In this document: piece by piece, positions 8,886-16,706 of the stretch
How the letters are laid out: each line of letters opens with the position of its first letter
Numbering within the stretch: the stretch's first letter is position 1
Origin: an uncultured Agathobacter sp.
GTDB taxonomy: Bacteria > Bacillota > Clostridia > Lachnospirales > Lachnospiraceae
NCBI GenBank assembly: GCA_934358675.1
Contig: CAKRKX010000025.1
Coordinates: forward strand, 1-27,538
Direction: 5' to 3'
Length of the DNA: 27,538 bases
Translations under genes and position numbers: made by a program
Notes under the pieces: model-generated
Told to the model about the DNA's origin: nothing
What the model saw: only the letters and a program-made list of their open reading frames with translations
The model's database searches: none

Positions 8886-10028
8886 TTATCTTTTCGATTG
8901 ATTTTTGAAGTAGACTCTCGGCACACGAGGGGTGATCAGGCAGGCAAACTCATAATTAAATCGTCCCGATAATTCGCCGAGTTCCTCGAGTGTAATACAG
9001 GCATCGTGATCACGACCGAGCAGTGTGACCGTATCGCCCTCCTTCGCCTCCGGAATGTCCGTGACATCGACCATGAACTGATCCATGCAGACTCTTCCGC
9101 AGATCGGCGCCTTTTTCCCGTGGATCAAAACATACCCCTTGTTCGAAAGACTTCTCGCATAGCCGTCTCCGTAACCGACCGGAATCGTTGCAATCCTTCT
9201 CTTAGAGTCCGTTACATAGATACCGCCATAACTGATCTGTCTTCCTGCCTCAAGTTCCTTGATAAAGACAATATGACTCTTTAAGGACATCACCGGATGA
9301 ATGTCTATGATATCTTTTCGCACCTCATCCGACGGCCATGCGCCGTACATCGTAATTCCCGCACGTACCAGATTCATGTTGGCATCCGGAATCTCAACGA
9401 TTCCGGCACTGTTCGAGCAGTGGTGAAGCGGAATCTTGACACCTCTTACCTCGAGCATATCGATCATTTCCTGAAAAAGCGCCATCTGCGCGTAGGCAGG
9501 CTCCTTTGACAGTTCATCCGCACGTGCGAAATGAGTAAAGATACCTTCTATATTAATATTCGGCAGAGCCGCAATCTGTGCAATAATATCTGCACTTTCT
9601 TCCGTCACCTGAAATCCGATACGACTCATACCGGTATCCACGGCGATGTGAACCGAACACAGCTTCTCTTTGCTGACCGCAACCTCCGACAACGCCTTTG
9701 CTGCCGCAAATTCCGAGATTGCAGGGCGAATATCTTCCTCGACGATCGACTCAAACTGATCCGGGAATGTGATACCGAGGATCAGAATCGGCTTTGTTCT
9801 TCCATCCGAAAGAAGTTCCTTCGCCTCATCAACCGTTGCCACTGCAAATCCCCACAGATACGGAAGATCTTCCACTTCCCTCGAGATACGCATTGCGCCA
9901 TGTCCATAGCCGTTCGTCTTAACGACTGCGATCATCTTCGTATCCTCTTTTATATTCTTATGCATTGATTCCATATTATATCGCACAGCATCCAAGTCGA
10001 TGCCTGCATATACACGATATTTCTCCAT
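8886..10028 (-). CDS. alr: Alanine racemase
   Basis: A PLP enzyme that interconverts L- and D-alanine, supplying D-Ala for peptidoglycan. The 380-residue protein has the PLP lysine at K37 in AVVKTNGYGHG (family usual AVVKANAYGHG), HFARADE around residues 166-172, and the second catalytic base Y267 in ISYGGIY. The C-terminal beta domain contains PVGYGDGYAR and CGRVCMDQFMVDVTD. It begins at ATG 10028, 23 bp after the NAD(P)HX repair gene, and is followed by mazF. The arrangement alr-mazF is a common Firmicute one. Confidence 0.96.
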   Translation of the reverse strand: MEKYRVYAGIDLDAVRYNMESMHKNIKEDTKMIAVVKTNGYGHGAMRISREVEDLPYLWGFAVATVDEAKELLSDGRTKPILILGITFPDQFESIVEEDIRPAISEFAAAKALSEVAVSKEKLCSVHIAVDTGMSRIGFQVTEESADIIAQIAALPNINIEGIFTHFARADELSKEPAYAQMALFQEMIDMLEVRGVKIPLHHCSNSAGIVEIPDANMNLVRAGITMYGAWPSDEVRKDIIDIHPVMSLKSHIVFIKELEAGRQISYGGIYVTDSKRRIATIPVGYGDGYARSLSNKGYVLIHGKKAPICGRVCMDQFMVDVTDIPEAKEGDTVTLLGRDHDACITLEELGELSGRFNYEFACLITPRVPRVYFKNQSKR

Positions 10029-10051
10029 AAAATTGCACCTATGCCTTTTCT

Positions 10052-11572
10052 TTATTTTGTTTCTGTTCCATAAAACACATCCGTCAACGCTTCGATCATA
10101 TCTGTCGCGATCAAAGCACGCTCTCCGTTTTGCTTTGCGGCGGAATCACCGGCAAGTCCGTGAATGTACACGCCGAGCGGCGCTGCAAGCTCCGCACTCA
10201 CTCCCTGTGCAAGCAGTGCTCCGATGATACCTGAGAGCACATCGCCGCTTCCCGCGGTTGCCATACCGTTGTTGCCACTCAGATTCAGATATCCGAGTGC
10301 ATACGGCACTGCGGTAACGGTATGAAAATCCTTCAACACACATACCACATTATAGGTCTGTGCAAAGGTAAATGCCGATTCGATGATCCTTGCCTGTATC
10401 AGCGATACCGCATCCCCCGTAAGCCTTGCCATCTCGCCGAGATGAGGTGTTACGATCATATCGGTATGCGGTCGAAGAAGCTGTTCCGGTTCCTTCGCAA
10501 GAATATTGAGCGCATCCGCATCAAGCAAAAGCGGCACCGCACAGTTTTTCAAGACAAGTGAAACAAGCTTCTCAGCATTCCTCTCCGTTCCGATTCCCGG
10601 TCCGAGCACAACGGCATCCGCCCACTTCAGTTCTTCGATTACCTGCGCATCATCAATTTTCGTGCCGTAGGTCGCAAGGATTGCCTCCGGAATCTGTGTC
10701 TGTAGCACAAAACGATTTTCCTCCGCCGTCAGCACCTTGACCAGTCCTGTTCCGCATCGGTAAGCCGAACGTGCACACATAACCGCAGCCCCTGCCATAT
10801 TCACCGAACCGGCGATCACAAGAAGCTTTCCGTATGTTCCTTTATTGGAGTGAGCGCACCGTTTCGGCAAAAGTCTGGCGACATCCTCCTGCTCAAGCGC
10901 TGCCATATGCGGCTTTCGTTCCAACCAGCTCGTCTGCGTGATTCCCATCGGCACAACCGAAACCCGGCCGGACGCTTCATTTCCCGGCCACAGATACTGC
11001 CCTGTTTTTCCAAATGAAAAAGTGATCGTATCATCTGCGACAAATGCCACATTCAGTATCGCTCCGTCATCCGCATGTACTCCGGAGCTGATATCCACGG
11101 AAACCTTCCATACATCATCCCTCATATTGATCTCGCGGATGACGTCTGCCAATTCTCCCTCGATGTTTCGCGAAAGGCCGATGCCGAACAGCGCATCGAT
11201 CACAAGATCAAACGCCTCCTTCGGGACTTCTTTCTCGATGCGAATACCGTACGCCTTGCAGATATTCTTCTGTGTCTTATAAGAATCGGTCGTGGAATGT
11301 CCTGCCTTTTCTCCGCACAGACATACACACACCTTAATCCCCTGTTGCATCAGAAGCCGTGCGATCGCCAGACCGTCCGCACCGTTATTGCCGCTTCCGC
11401 ACAGGATCAGCGCACTTTCTGTTTTTCTGTTATATTCTTTTTGTAGTAAGAAAAGCTTCCGGACAAAAGCCATCGCCGCCTGTTCCATCAGCACCAGTTC
11501 CGGCACATGAAACACGGAAGATGTATTCTGGTCGAGAAGCTTCATTTCTTTTCCGGATACCAGATATTGCAA
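10052..11572 (-). CDS. nnr: Bifunctional NAD(P)HX epimerase / ADP-dependent NAD(P)HX dehydratase
   Basis: A metabolite-repair enzyme that restores hydrated, inactive NADHX and NADPHX to NAD(P)H. The N-terminal YjeF epimerase domain (about 1-215) has LILCGSGNNGADGLAIARLL and DALFGIGLSRNIEG; the C-terminal ribokinase-like dehydratase (about 230-500) has SNKGTYGKLLVIAGS, IVTPHLGEMARLTG and the ATP/ADP site GNNGMATAGSGDVLSG. Length (506) fits the fused form. Translation probably begins at TTG 11572, six bases after GGAGG; the stop codon of the upstream gene overlaps this ribosome site, suggesting coupling. An internal ATG nine codons in would remove the conserved start of the epimerase domain. 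Confidence 0.95.
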   Translation of the reverse strand: MQYLVSGKEMKLLDQNTSSVFHVPELVLMEQAAMAFVRKLFLLQKEYNRKTESALILCGSGNNGADGLAIARLLMQQGIKVCVCLCGEKAGHSTTDSYKTQKNICKAYGIRIEKEVPKEAFDLVIDALFGIGLSRNIEGELADVIREINMRDDVWKVSVDISSGVHADDGAILNVAFVADDTITFSFGKTGQYLWPGNEASGRVSVVPMGITQTSWLERKPHMAALEQEDVARLLPKRCAHSNKGTYGKLLVIAGSVNMAGAAVMCARSAYRCGTGLVKVLTAEENRFVLQTQIPEAILATYGTKIDDAQVIEELKWADAVVLGPGIGTERNAEKLVSLVLKNCAVPLLLDADALNILAKEPEQLLRPHTDMIVTPHLGEMARLTGDAVSLIQARIIESAFTFAQTYNVVCVLKDFHTVTAVPYALGYLNLSGNNGMATAGSGDVLSGIIGALLAQGVSAELAAPLGVYIHGLAGDSAAKQNGERALIATDMIEALTDVFYGTETK

Positions 11573-11582
11573 GGCAATCCTC

Positions 11583-12194
11583 CTAACTTTCCTTATCAGA
11601 ATCGTTCAGTTCAACATCAAACAGATCCAGGACCTCCGGTCCGCAGATATCATGCAGATATGCATACATTTCCCGGTTATTGATATCACGATTCTGTTTC
11701 TTGATAATATTCTTCTTGAGATCAATACGCACCTGTTTGATCCATTCATCAATTTCTTTGGATTCCTGCGCATTGATCCTGATCTTCGCATAGAAATACT
11801 CCATGCTTAAGATCATCAGTTTCTCATTGACAGCCTTCATCTTCGGCGGCAGTTCTAAAAGTTCCGCTTCCGCCTGCTCAATTCTCTCATTGAGTTCATC
11901 GATCATACGCTTATCCTTGTCGCGGACTTTCTCCTTGTCGGACGAATCCCCCTCAGAACCTTCCATGTTCTGAACGATATCATCCATCAACTGATTCTTG
12001 ACCTTCTTATAATCCTTCAGGTCCGAATTCAGTTTTCCCTGTCTTGCAAGCAGGTTATTCAGTTCCGTCTCCGTGTTTCGAATATCTTCTGTCTTTCCAT
12101 GGACGGCAAAAAGCCGGTGCCACTTCTGATCCAACACAAGAAGTGGTAATTTTTTGTGTTCCAGAGCTTTACGAAATTCTTCTGTATTCTTCAT
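11583..12194 (-). CDS. Coiled-coil protein of unknown function between rex and nnr
   Basis: I do not recognise a named family. The 203-residue protein is highly charged and probably alpha-helical, with heptad-like Leu/Ile spacing over about residues 35-60 (LNNLLARQGKLNSDLKDYKKVKNQL, split over two helices) and 90-125 (ELNERIEQAEAELLELPPKM). There is no signal peptide, no membrane segment and no cysteine pair suggesting metal binding. Start chosen at ATG 12194, five bases after GAGGTGG; a GTG at 12203 would overlap that site. The TAG stop overlaps the ribosome site of the NAD(P)HX repair gene, and rex lies 49 bp upstream, so it is embedded in a Rex-headed operon. Confidence 0.85.
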   Translation of the reverse strand: MKNTEEFRKALEHKKLPLLVLDQKWHRLFAVHGKTEDIRNTETELNNLLARQGKLNSDLKDYKKVKNQLMDDIVQNMEGSEGDSSDKEKVRDKDKRMIDELNERIEQAEAELLELPPKMKAVNEKLMILSMEYFYAKIRINAQESKEIDEWIKQVRIDLKKNIIKKQNRDINNREMYAYLHDICGPEVLDLFDVELNDSDKES

Positions 12195-12243
12195 TTGAAC
12201 CACCTCGCGACATTGTCAGCCAATTCAAATTCAGCCTGTAATC

Positions 12244-12873
12244 TTATGAATTCTTTACAATATTATAGGACAGCTGCATCAGTGAATCCGACAAATGGAC
12301 ATTCTCAACCACAACCTGATTGTCACTGAGATCCAGATCCACATGCGCAAAATTCCAGATTGCACGAATTCCGAGACTGACAAGATGTTGTGCCGTCTCA
12401 TCCGCTTTCTCCTTTGGAAGTGTAAGCGCTGCAATATCCACCTCATGTCCGTTGCAGTATTCATCCAGTTCATCCATCAGATAGATTGGAATACCGCGAA
12501 CATTCTGTCCCTTCAGTTTCGGATTCACATCAAAAAGCGCCGTAATGATAAATCCGAATTTTTCAAACTTCACATAGTTTGTGATCGCCTGACCTAAATT
12601 ACCGGCTCCGATCACAATAATGTTGTGTGTCTCATTCAGTCCTAAGATCTTGCCTATTTCATCATATAAAAACTGTACATTATAGCCGTATCCCTGCTGT
12701 CCGAATCCACCGAAATTATTCAGATCCTGACGAATCTGGGAGGCTGTTACTCTCATTCTGCGACTAAGATCATTGGAAGAGATCCGTTCCACTCCCTCTT
12801 CAAGAAGTTCTCCCAGATAACGATAATATCTTGGCATTCTGCGTATTACAGCCTGCGATATTTCTTTTTCCAA
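12244..12873 (-). CDS. rex: Redox-sensing transcriptional repressor Rex
   Basis: Rex binds operator DNA when NADH is low and lets go when NADH rises, controlling fermentative and respiratory genes. The 209-residue protein has an N-terminal winged helix (about 1-80; ISSNDLSRRMRVTASQIRQDLNNFGGFGQQGYGYNV) and a Rossmann domain with GAGNLG at residues 89-94. The C-terminal helix used for domain swapping is present. The start is TTG 12873, seven bases after GGAGGG; the first internal ATG would remove 12 residues of the DNA-binding domain. A consensus promoter and a Rex box lie directly upstream, so autoregulation is likely. Confidence 0.97.
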   Translation of the reverse strand: MEKEISQAVIRRMPRYYRYLGELLEEGVERISSNDLSRRMRVTASQIRQDLNNFGGFGQQGYGYNVQFLYDEIGKILGLNETHNIIVIGAGNLGQAITNYVKFEKFGFIITALFDVNPKLKGQNVRGIPIYLMDELDEYCNGHEVDIAALTLPKEKADETAQHLVSLGIRAIWNFAHVDLDLSDNQVVVENVHLSDSLMQLSYNIVKNS

Positions 12874-12922
12874 AATCTAACCCTCCAATTCCCGATTAAG
12901 TTAAAACAAAAACCCTAAGTCA

Positions 12923-12951
12923 ATTATAGGTTTTTCATGCAAAACTGTCAA
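12923..12951 (-). promoter_or_regulatory. Perfect-consensus sigma-A promoter of the rex operon
   Basis: On the minus strand TTGACA (12946-12951) and TATAAT (12923-12928) match consensus at every base with 17-bp spacing. The predicted transcript starts near 12916, giving a leader of about 40 bases before the rex TTG. This is the strongest promoter I see in the window. Confidence 0.9.
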
Positions 12952-12952
12952 T

Positions 12953-12970
12953 GTGTGAAAAATTTAACAC
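12953..12970. promoter_or_regulatory. Rex box directly upstream of the rex -35
   Basis: GTGTGAAAAATTTAACAC matches the Rex operator pattern TTGTTAA-N4-TTAACAA at 11 of 14 defined positions and is roughly palindromic. It ends one base from the -35 hexamer, so bound Rex would contact or block RNA polymerase. Supports redox autoregulation of the rex operon. Confidence 0.7.
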
Positions 12971-13012
12971 ACGTGAAAATTTCCTATACTGACTCAGGGT
13001 AATCTACGTAAA

Positions 13013-14221
13013 TTAGAGTGCTTTCTCTAAATTGGCACGGATTGCCTTGATAAAGTTCTCGCTGTTTAATACAGTCGGATTTTCAATTGTTGTGATCAAA
13101 GCAAGATCCTTGGTCATCGAACCGGACTCGATGGTGTCAAGGCATGCCTTTTCCAGCTTATCCGCAAAGGCGCAAAGCTCCGGAATCTGATCGAGTTCTC
13201 CTCTCTTTCTGAGTGCACCGGTCCATGCGAAGATCGTTGCAACCGAGTTCGTTGAGGTCTCCTCACCCTTCAGATGCTTATAGTAATGTCTCTGCACCGT
13301 TCCGTGAGCAGCCTCATACTCATAATATCCGTGCGGAGATACCAGTACGGATGTCATCATTGCAAGTGAACCGAATGCGGAACTGATCATATCACTCATA
13401 ACGTCGCCGTCGTAGTTCTTGCAAGCCCAGATAAATCCGCCTTTTGCTTTCATAACACGGGCAACTGCATCATCGATCAGTGTATAGAAATACTCGATTC
13501 CAGCCTTCTCAAATGCATCCTTGTAATCGTTGTCATACACTTCCTGGAAAATATCCTTAAATGTATGGTCATATTTCTTGGAGATCGTATCCTTCGTTGC
13601 AAACCACAGATCCTGCTTGGTGTCTAACGCATACTTAAAGCAGCTGTGTGCAAAGCTTGTGATGGAATCGTCCAGGTTATGTTGTCCCTGAAGAACTCCA
13701 GGTCCCTTAAATTCATGGATCAATTCTCTTACGATTGTTCCATCCTCGGCGGTAAATACAAGTTCAGCCTTGCCAGGTCCCGGAATCTTCATCTCGCTTG
13801 CCTTGTAGACATCGCCATATGCATGTCTTGCGATCGTGATCGGCTTCTCCCAGGTCTTCACATTCGGCTCGATACCTTTGACAACGATTGGAGCACGGAA
13901 TACAGTTCCGTCCAGGATCGCACGGATCGTTCCGTTCGGGCTCTTCCACATCTCTTTCAGATTGTACTCTGTCATTCTTGCAGCGTTCGGAGTAATGGTC
14001 GCACACTTGACAGCAACACCATACTTCTTGGTTGCATTGGCAGAATCGATCGTAACCTGATCATTTGTGCGGTTACGCTCCTCAAGTCCAAGGTCGTAAT
14101 ACTCTGTTTTTAAATCTACAAATGGAAGAAGAAGCTCATCTTTAATCATCTGCCAGAGGATTCTGGTCATCTCATCTCCATCCATCTCGACCAAAGGGGT
14201 TGTCATCTTAATCTTGTCCAT
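13013..14221 (-). CDS. icd: NADP-dependent isocitrate dehydrogenase (eukaryote-like homodimeric type)
   Basis: Oxidatively decarboxylates isocitrate to 2-oxoglutarate with reduction of NADP. The 402-residue sequence is of the eukaryote-like type (opening [19 protein letters not shown]) rather than E. coli Icd. Substrate-binding stretches [16 protein letters not shown] and the cofactor-side [18 protein letters not shown] and [16 protein letters not shown] are intact. Start at ATG 14221 follows AAGGAG. It sits downstream of the Re-citrate-synthase-like gene and a GntR regulator, with a 279-bp structured spacer in front and no obvious promoter of its own. Together these suggest a biosynthetic half-TCA branch toward glutamate. 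Confidence 0.96.
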   Translation of the reverse strand: MDKIKMTTPLVEMDGDEMTRILWQMIKDELLLPFVDLKTEYYDLGLEERNRTNDQVTIDSANATKKYGVAVKCATITPNAARMTEYNLKEMWKSPNGTIRAILDGTVFRAPIVVKGIEPNVKTWEKPITIARHAYGDVYKASEMKIPGPGKAELVFTAEDGTIVRELIHEFKGPGVLQGQHNLDDSITSFAHSCFKYALDTKQDLWFATKDTISKKYDHTFKDIFQEVYDNDYKDAFEKAGIEYFYTLIDDAVARVMKAKGGFIWACKNYDGDVMSDMISSAFGSLAMMTSVLVSPHGYYEYEAAHGTVQRHYYKHLKGEETSTNSVATIFAWTGALRKRGELDQIPELCAFADKLEKACLDTIESGSMTKDLALITTIENPTVLNSENFIKAIRANLEKAL

Positions 14222-14303
14222 GTTTGTCTCCTTTTTTTCAAAATTCTATTTTGTTCAGCCTAGTTTTGATTTATTCAGCCCAGCCCCCTGCATTCGCAAA
14301 ACC

Positions 14304-14338
14304 GCACAATAAATTGTGCTTTCTCGTAGCTTCGCTAC
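14304..14338. repeat. Two small inverted repeats in the icd leader
   Basis: GCACAAT/ATTGTGC (14304-14310 and 14313-14319) and GTAGC/GCTAC around TTC (14326-14338) form two adjoining short hairpins. They lie between the large structured element and the icd ribosome site. Neither has a T-run on the minus strand, so they are not standard terminators. Confidence 0.5.
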
Positions 14339-14373
14339 TAATTTTGCTCATATTGGGGACGGTGATTTCATTC

Positions 14374-14500
14374 GCGGTGCAAGTCTCGGAAAATCAAAGA
14401 TTTTCCGAGACTGCTCTGGACATTCGCCCAATCAAAGAAGAAATGTCCAGACCTCCTCGTGCAAGCACGATCGGTCTGCCCCTTTCTTCTTTGGCACCGC
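14374..14500. other. Multi-arm structured element between gntR and icd
   Basis: An outer 7-bp stem GCGGTGC (14374-14380)/GCACCGC (14494-14500) encloses two arms. Arm A is a perfect 14-bp hairpin, AGTCTCGGAAAATC (14382-14395) with a 3-base loop to 14412. Arm B pairs CAAAGAAGAAA (14433-14443) with TTTCTTCTTTG (14483-14493) and carries inner stems CAGACC/GGTCTG and CGTGC/GCACG. The segment between arms, TCTGGACATT (14415-14424), can instead pair perfectly with AATGTCCAGA (14442-14451), which would break arm B. No T-run follows. It abuts the gntR stop and may be a leader RNA structure for icd or a folded mobile repeat; I cannot tell which. Confidence 0.75.
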
Positions 14501-15166
14501 TCATTGTTTCATCAAATTTTCCCACCCGTACTTATCCATGTTCGCCATGGTGTTACGGATATGCTCTCTTGCATATTTTTCCGCCGCCTCGGCATCTCTG
14601 GCTTTCAGCGCCTCAGCAATTCTGCGGTGCTCATCCATGGAAGCCCGCGCACGCGTCTTCTGTTCCAGCGTAATTTTACGGATTCTCTGCAGATAATGGT
14701 GGTAATCCCGAAGCACATGCGTCAGTTCCTTGCTTCCGCAGGCCTCATAAACCAGTTCGTGAAACCGATTATCCAGTTCCACAATCTGATCCCAGTTTTC
14801 TTTTGAGAAATGAAAATCCGAAAGGAATACATTCTCTTCCAGTTCCTCAATCTGTTCCTTGGTAATATTCTCAGCCGCCCAGCGTGCACATAACCCTTCC
14901 AACAGCGCGCGGATCTCATAGATATCCTTGACATCTTTGAGTGTAATTCCTTCTACAAAGGCACCCTTGTTCGGGATAATATGTACAAGGCCTTCCAGTT
15001 CCAGCTGGCGGAGTGCCTCGCGCACCGGTGTACGGCTGACACCCAGTTCTTCGCCGATTGCCTTCTCCTTCAGTTCCTCGTTGGCCTGATATTTACCACT
15101 TAATATGTCTTCTCGAATTGCGTGAAAAACTCTCGCGCTTAACGAAGAATGATCATCTGACATCAT
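14501..15166 (-). CDS. GntR-family regulator with FCD ligand domain
   Basis: A 221-residue FadR-subfamily transcription factor. The N-terminal winged helix (about 8-75) has EELGVSRTPVREALRQLELEGLV; the C-terminal helical FCD domain (about 85-215) has the metal/ligand pattern Asp and His in ELDNRFHELVY, His in MDEHRRIAEAL and His in YAREHIRNT. FCD proteins often sense organic acids. It lies 33 bp after the Re-citrate-synthase-like gene and before icd, and a palindrome of FadR-subfamily type sits in the promoter of that transcript, so local control of citrate synthesis is likely. Two adjacent ATG codons (15166, 15163) follow AAGGTG; the first is used here. The ligand is unknown. Confidence 0.92.
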   Translation of the reverse strand: MMSDDHSSLSARVFHAIREDILSGKYQANEELKEKAIGEELGVSRTPVREALRQLELEGLVHIIPNKGAFVEGITLKDVKDIYEIRALLEGLCARWAAENITKEQIEELEENVFLSDFHFSKENWDQIVELDNRFHELVYEACGSKELTHVLRDYHHYLQRIRKITLEQKTRARASMDEHRRIAEALKARDAEAAEKYAREHIRNTMANMDKYGWENLMKQ

Positions 15167-15199
15167 TTATCACACCTTAATATAATATCGAATTTTGCG

Positions 15200-16582
15200 T
15201 TATAATACAATACCAAGCTCTTTACAAACATCAGTAATTGTTACAACAAGTTCCTGATCCGTGATCACCGTCACACGGCCATCGTCATACTGCGCATCGA
15301 CCCACTCTTTGACATGCTTGACAAGCGGTGAATTCTTATCCACCTTGCGGTCATCCGGCAGATGATAGTAATTGTTGATCCAGTGTGCGATTCCGGCAAG
15401 TCCGGATGTATTTGATACCGCAACAAGCGGCGGACGATTTAAGAATTTTCCGGTATCAAAAATATTGTAGATCTCCTCGTTTTTCAGAAGTCCGTCCGCA
15501 TGGATTCCGGCTCTCGTCACGTTAAAGTTACTTCCGACAAAAGGCGTTCTGCTCGGCTGCTTATAGCCAAGTTCCTTCTCAAAGTACTCGGAAAGTTCCG
15601 TGATCACCGTCGTATCCATTCCGTCAAGTGTTCCCTTAAGCTGCGCATACTCAAAGATCATAGCCTCAAGCGGTGTGTTTCCGGTTCTCTCACCGATACC
15701 GAACAGAGAACAGTTGACACCACTCGCACCGTACAGCCATGCGGTTGTGGAGTTATTGACCGCCTTGTAAAAATCATTGTGTCCATGCCACTCAATCTGT
15801 GAAGAAGGCACGCCGGCATGTGTGGTCAGACCATAGATGATACCCGGTACGCTTCGCGGAATCACGGCACCTGGGAAGTTGACACCGTATCCCATGGTAT
15901 CACACGCACGAACCTTGATTGGAATCTTATATTCATCCTGTAACTTCATCAGTTCCACACAGAACGGAATAACAAATCCGTAGATATCGGAACGGGTAAT
16001 GTCTTCCAGATGACATCTCGGACTGATTCCGGTCTCCAGGCAGTCACGGATAACACTTAAATAGAGATTCATAACCTCACGTCTGCTCATCTTCATCTTG
16101 TAGAAGATATGATAATCGGAACAGCTTACCAAGATTCCGGTCTCACGAAGTCCGATATCCTTGACAAGCTGGAAATCCTGCTTGCTTGCGCGGATCCATG
16201 AGGTAACTTCCGGGAACTTATAGCCTCTCTCAAGACACTTATATACCGCATCACGATCCTTCTTACTGTATAAGAAGAACTCACTCTGGCGGATCTTGCC
16301 CTTCGGGCCGCCTAATTTATGTAAATAATCGTAGATGGTGACAATCTGTTCGGTTGTATACGGTGCACGCGACTGCTGTCCGTCACGGAACGTTGTGTCG
16401 GTGATCCAGATATCTTCCGGCATATTATGCGGAACAATTCGGTCGTTGAACGCGATCTTCGGGATCTCTTCATATGGAAACAAATTACGAAAGGTATTCG
16501 GCTCATCCACATCAACCAACTGATAGAAATGCTCCTCCAGCTGCAGCAGATTCGTCTTGTCATTCATCACTACTTCTCTCAT
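15200..16582 (-). CDS. Re-citrate-synthase-like DRE-TIM acyltransferase
   Basis: A member of the isopropylmalate/homocitrate synthase superfamily, about 460 residues. The metal-binding TDTTFRDGQQSR is near residues 61-71 and the second metal motif HGHNDF lies mid-protein; RAGIHADGL and the C-terminal segment follow. The C-terminal leucine-feedback domain of true isopropylmalate synthases is not apparent. The form resembles Re-face citrate synthase of Clostridium kluyveri, and placement with icd supports citrate synthesis from oxaloacetate and acetyl-CoA. Isopropylmalate or homocitrate synthase remain alternatives. The GGAG ribosome site lies inside the longest frame (from 16609), so I start at ATG 16582; ATG 16567 is also possible. 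Confidence 0.82.
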   Translation of the reverse strand: MREVVMNDKTNLLQLEEHFYQLVDVDEPNTFRNLFPYEEIPKIAFNDRIVPHNMPEDIWITDTTFRDGQQSRAPYTTEQIVTIYDYLHKLGGPKGKIRQSEFFLYSKKDRDAVYKCLERGYKFPEVTSWIRASKQDFQLVKDIGLRETGILVSCSDYHIFYKMKMSRREVMNLYLSVIRDCLETGISPRCHLEDITRSDIYGFVIPFCVELMKLQDEYKIPIKVRACDTMGYGVNFPGAVIPRSVPGIIYGLTTHAGVPSSQIEWHGHNDFYKAVNNSTTAWLYGASGVNCSLFGIGERTGNTPLEAMIFEYAQLKGTLDGMDTTVITELSEYFEKELGYKQPSRTPFVGSNFNVTRAGIHADGLLKNEEIYNIFDTGKFLNRPPLVAVSNTSGLAGIAHWINNYYHLPDDRKVDKNSPLVKHVKEWVDAQYDDGRVTVITDQELVVTITDVCKELGIVL

Positions 16583-16610
16583 TGGCTTAAACACTCCTTT
16601 GTCATGCATG

Positions 16611-16630
16611 AATAATTGTATACAATTATT
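16611..16630. promoter_or_regulatory. Perfect 20-bp palindromic operator, probably for the GntR regulator
   Basis: AATAATTGTATACAATTATT is a perfect palindrome centred on TTGTATACAA, the kind of site bound by FadR-subfamily GntR proteins. It lies roughly +6 to +25 from the predicted start of the Re-citrate-synthase transcript. A second, imperfect palindrome ATGTTTGCATACAT at 16631-16644 abuts it and overlaps the transcription start and -10 edge. The regulator encoded in the same operon is the natural candidate. Confidence 0.75.
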
Positions 16631-16642
16631 ATGTTTGCATAC

Positions 16643-16671
16643 ATTTTAGCAACTTAGCACGCTAAAGTCAA
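16643..16671 (-). promoter_or_regulatory. Sigma-A promoter of the citrate synthase-gntR-icd operon
   Basis: On the minus strand TTGACT (16666-16671) and TAAAAT (16643-16648) are separated by 17 bp. The predicted start near 16636 lies just before the 20-bp palindrome. Confidence 0.8.
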
Positions 16672-16706
16672 TTTCTTTTTTGTAAAAAATGTTTCTAAAA
16701 TTTGGA

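Noticed and set aside
14224..14696. Plus-strand frames over the gntR-icd spacer
   Set aside because: They overlap gntR antisense, lack a convincing ribosome site and product similarity, and the inverted repeats give a better account of the sequence.
16583..16609. Upstream ATG 16609 as start of the citrate-synthase-like gene
   Set aside because: The only GGAG ribosome site lies inside this extension and the operator palindrome ends just before it, so ATG 16582 is preferred.
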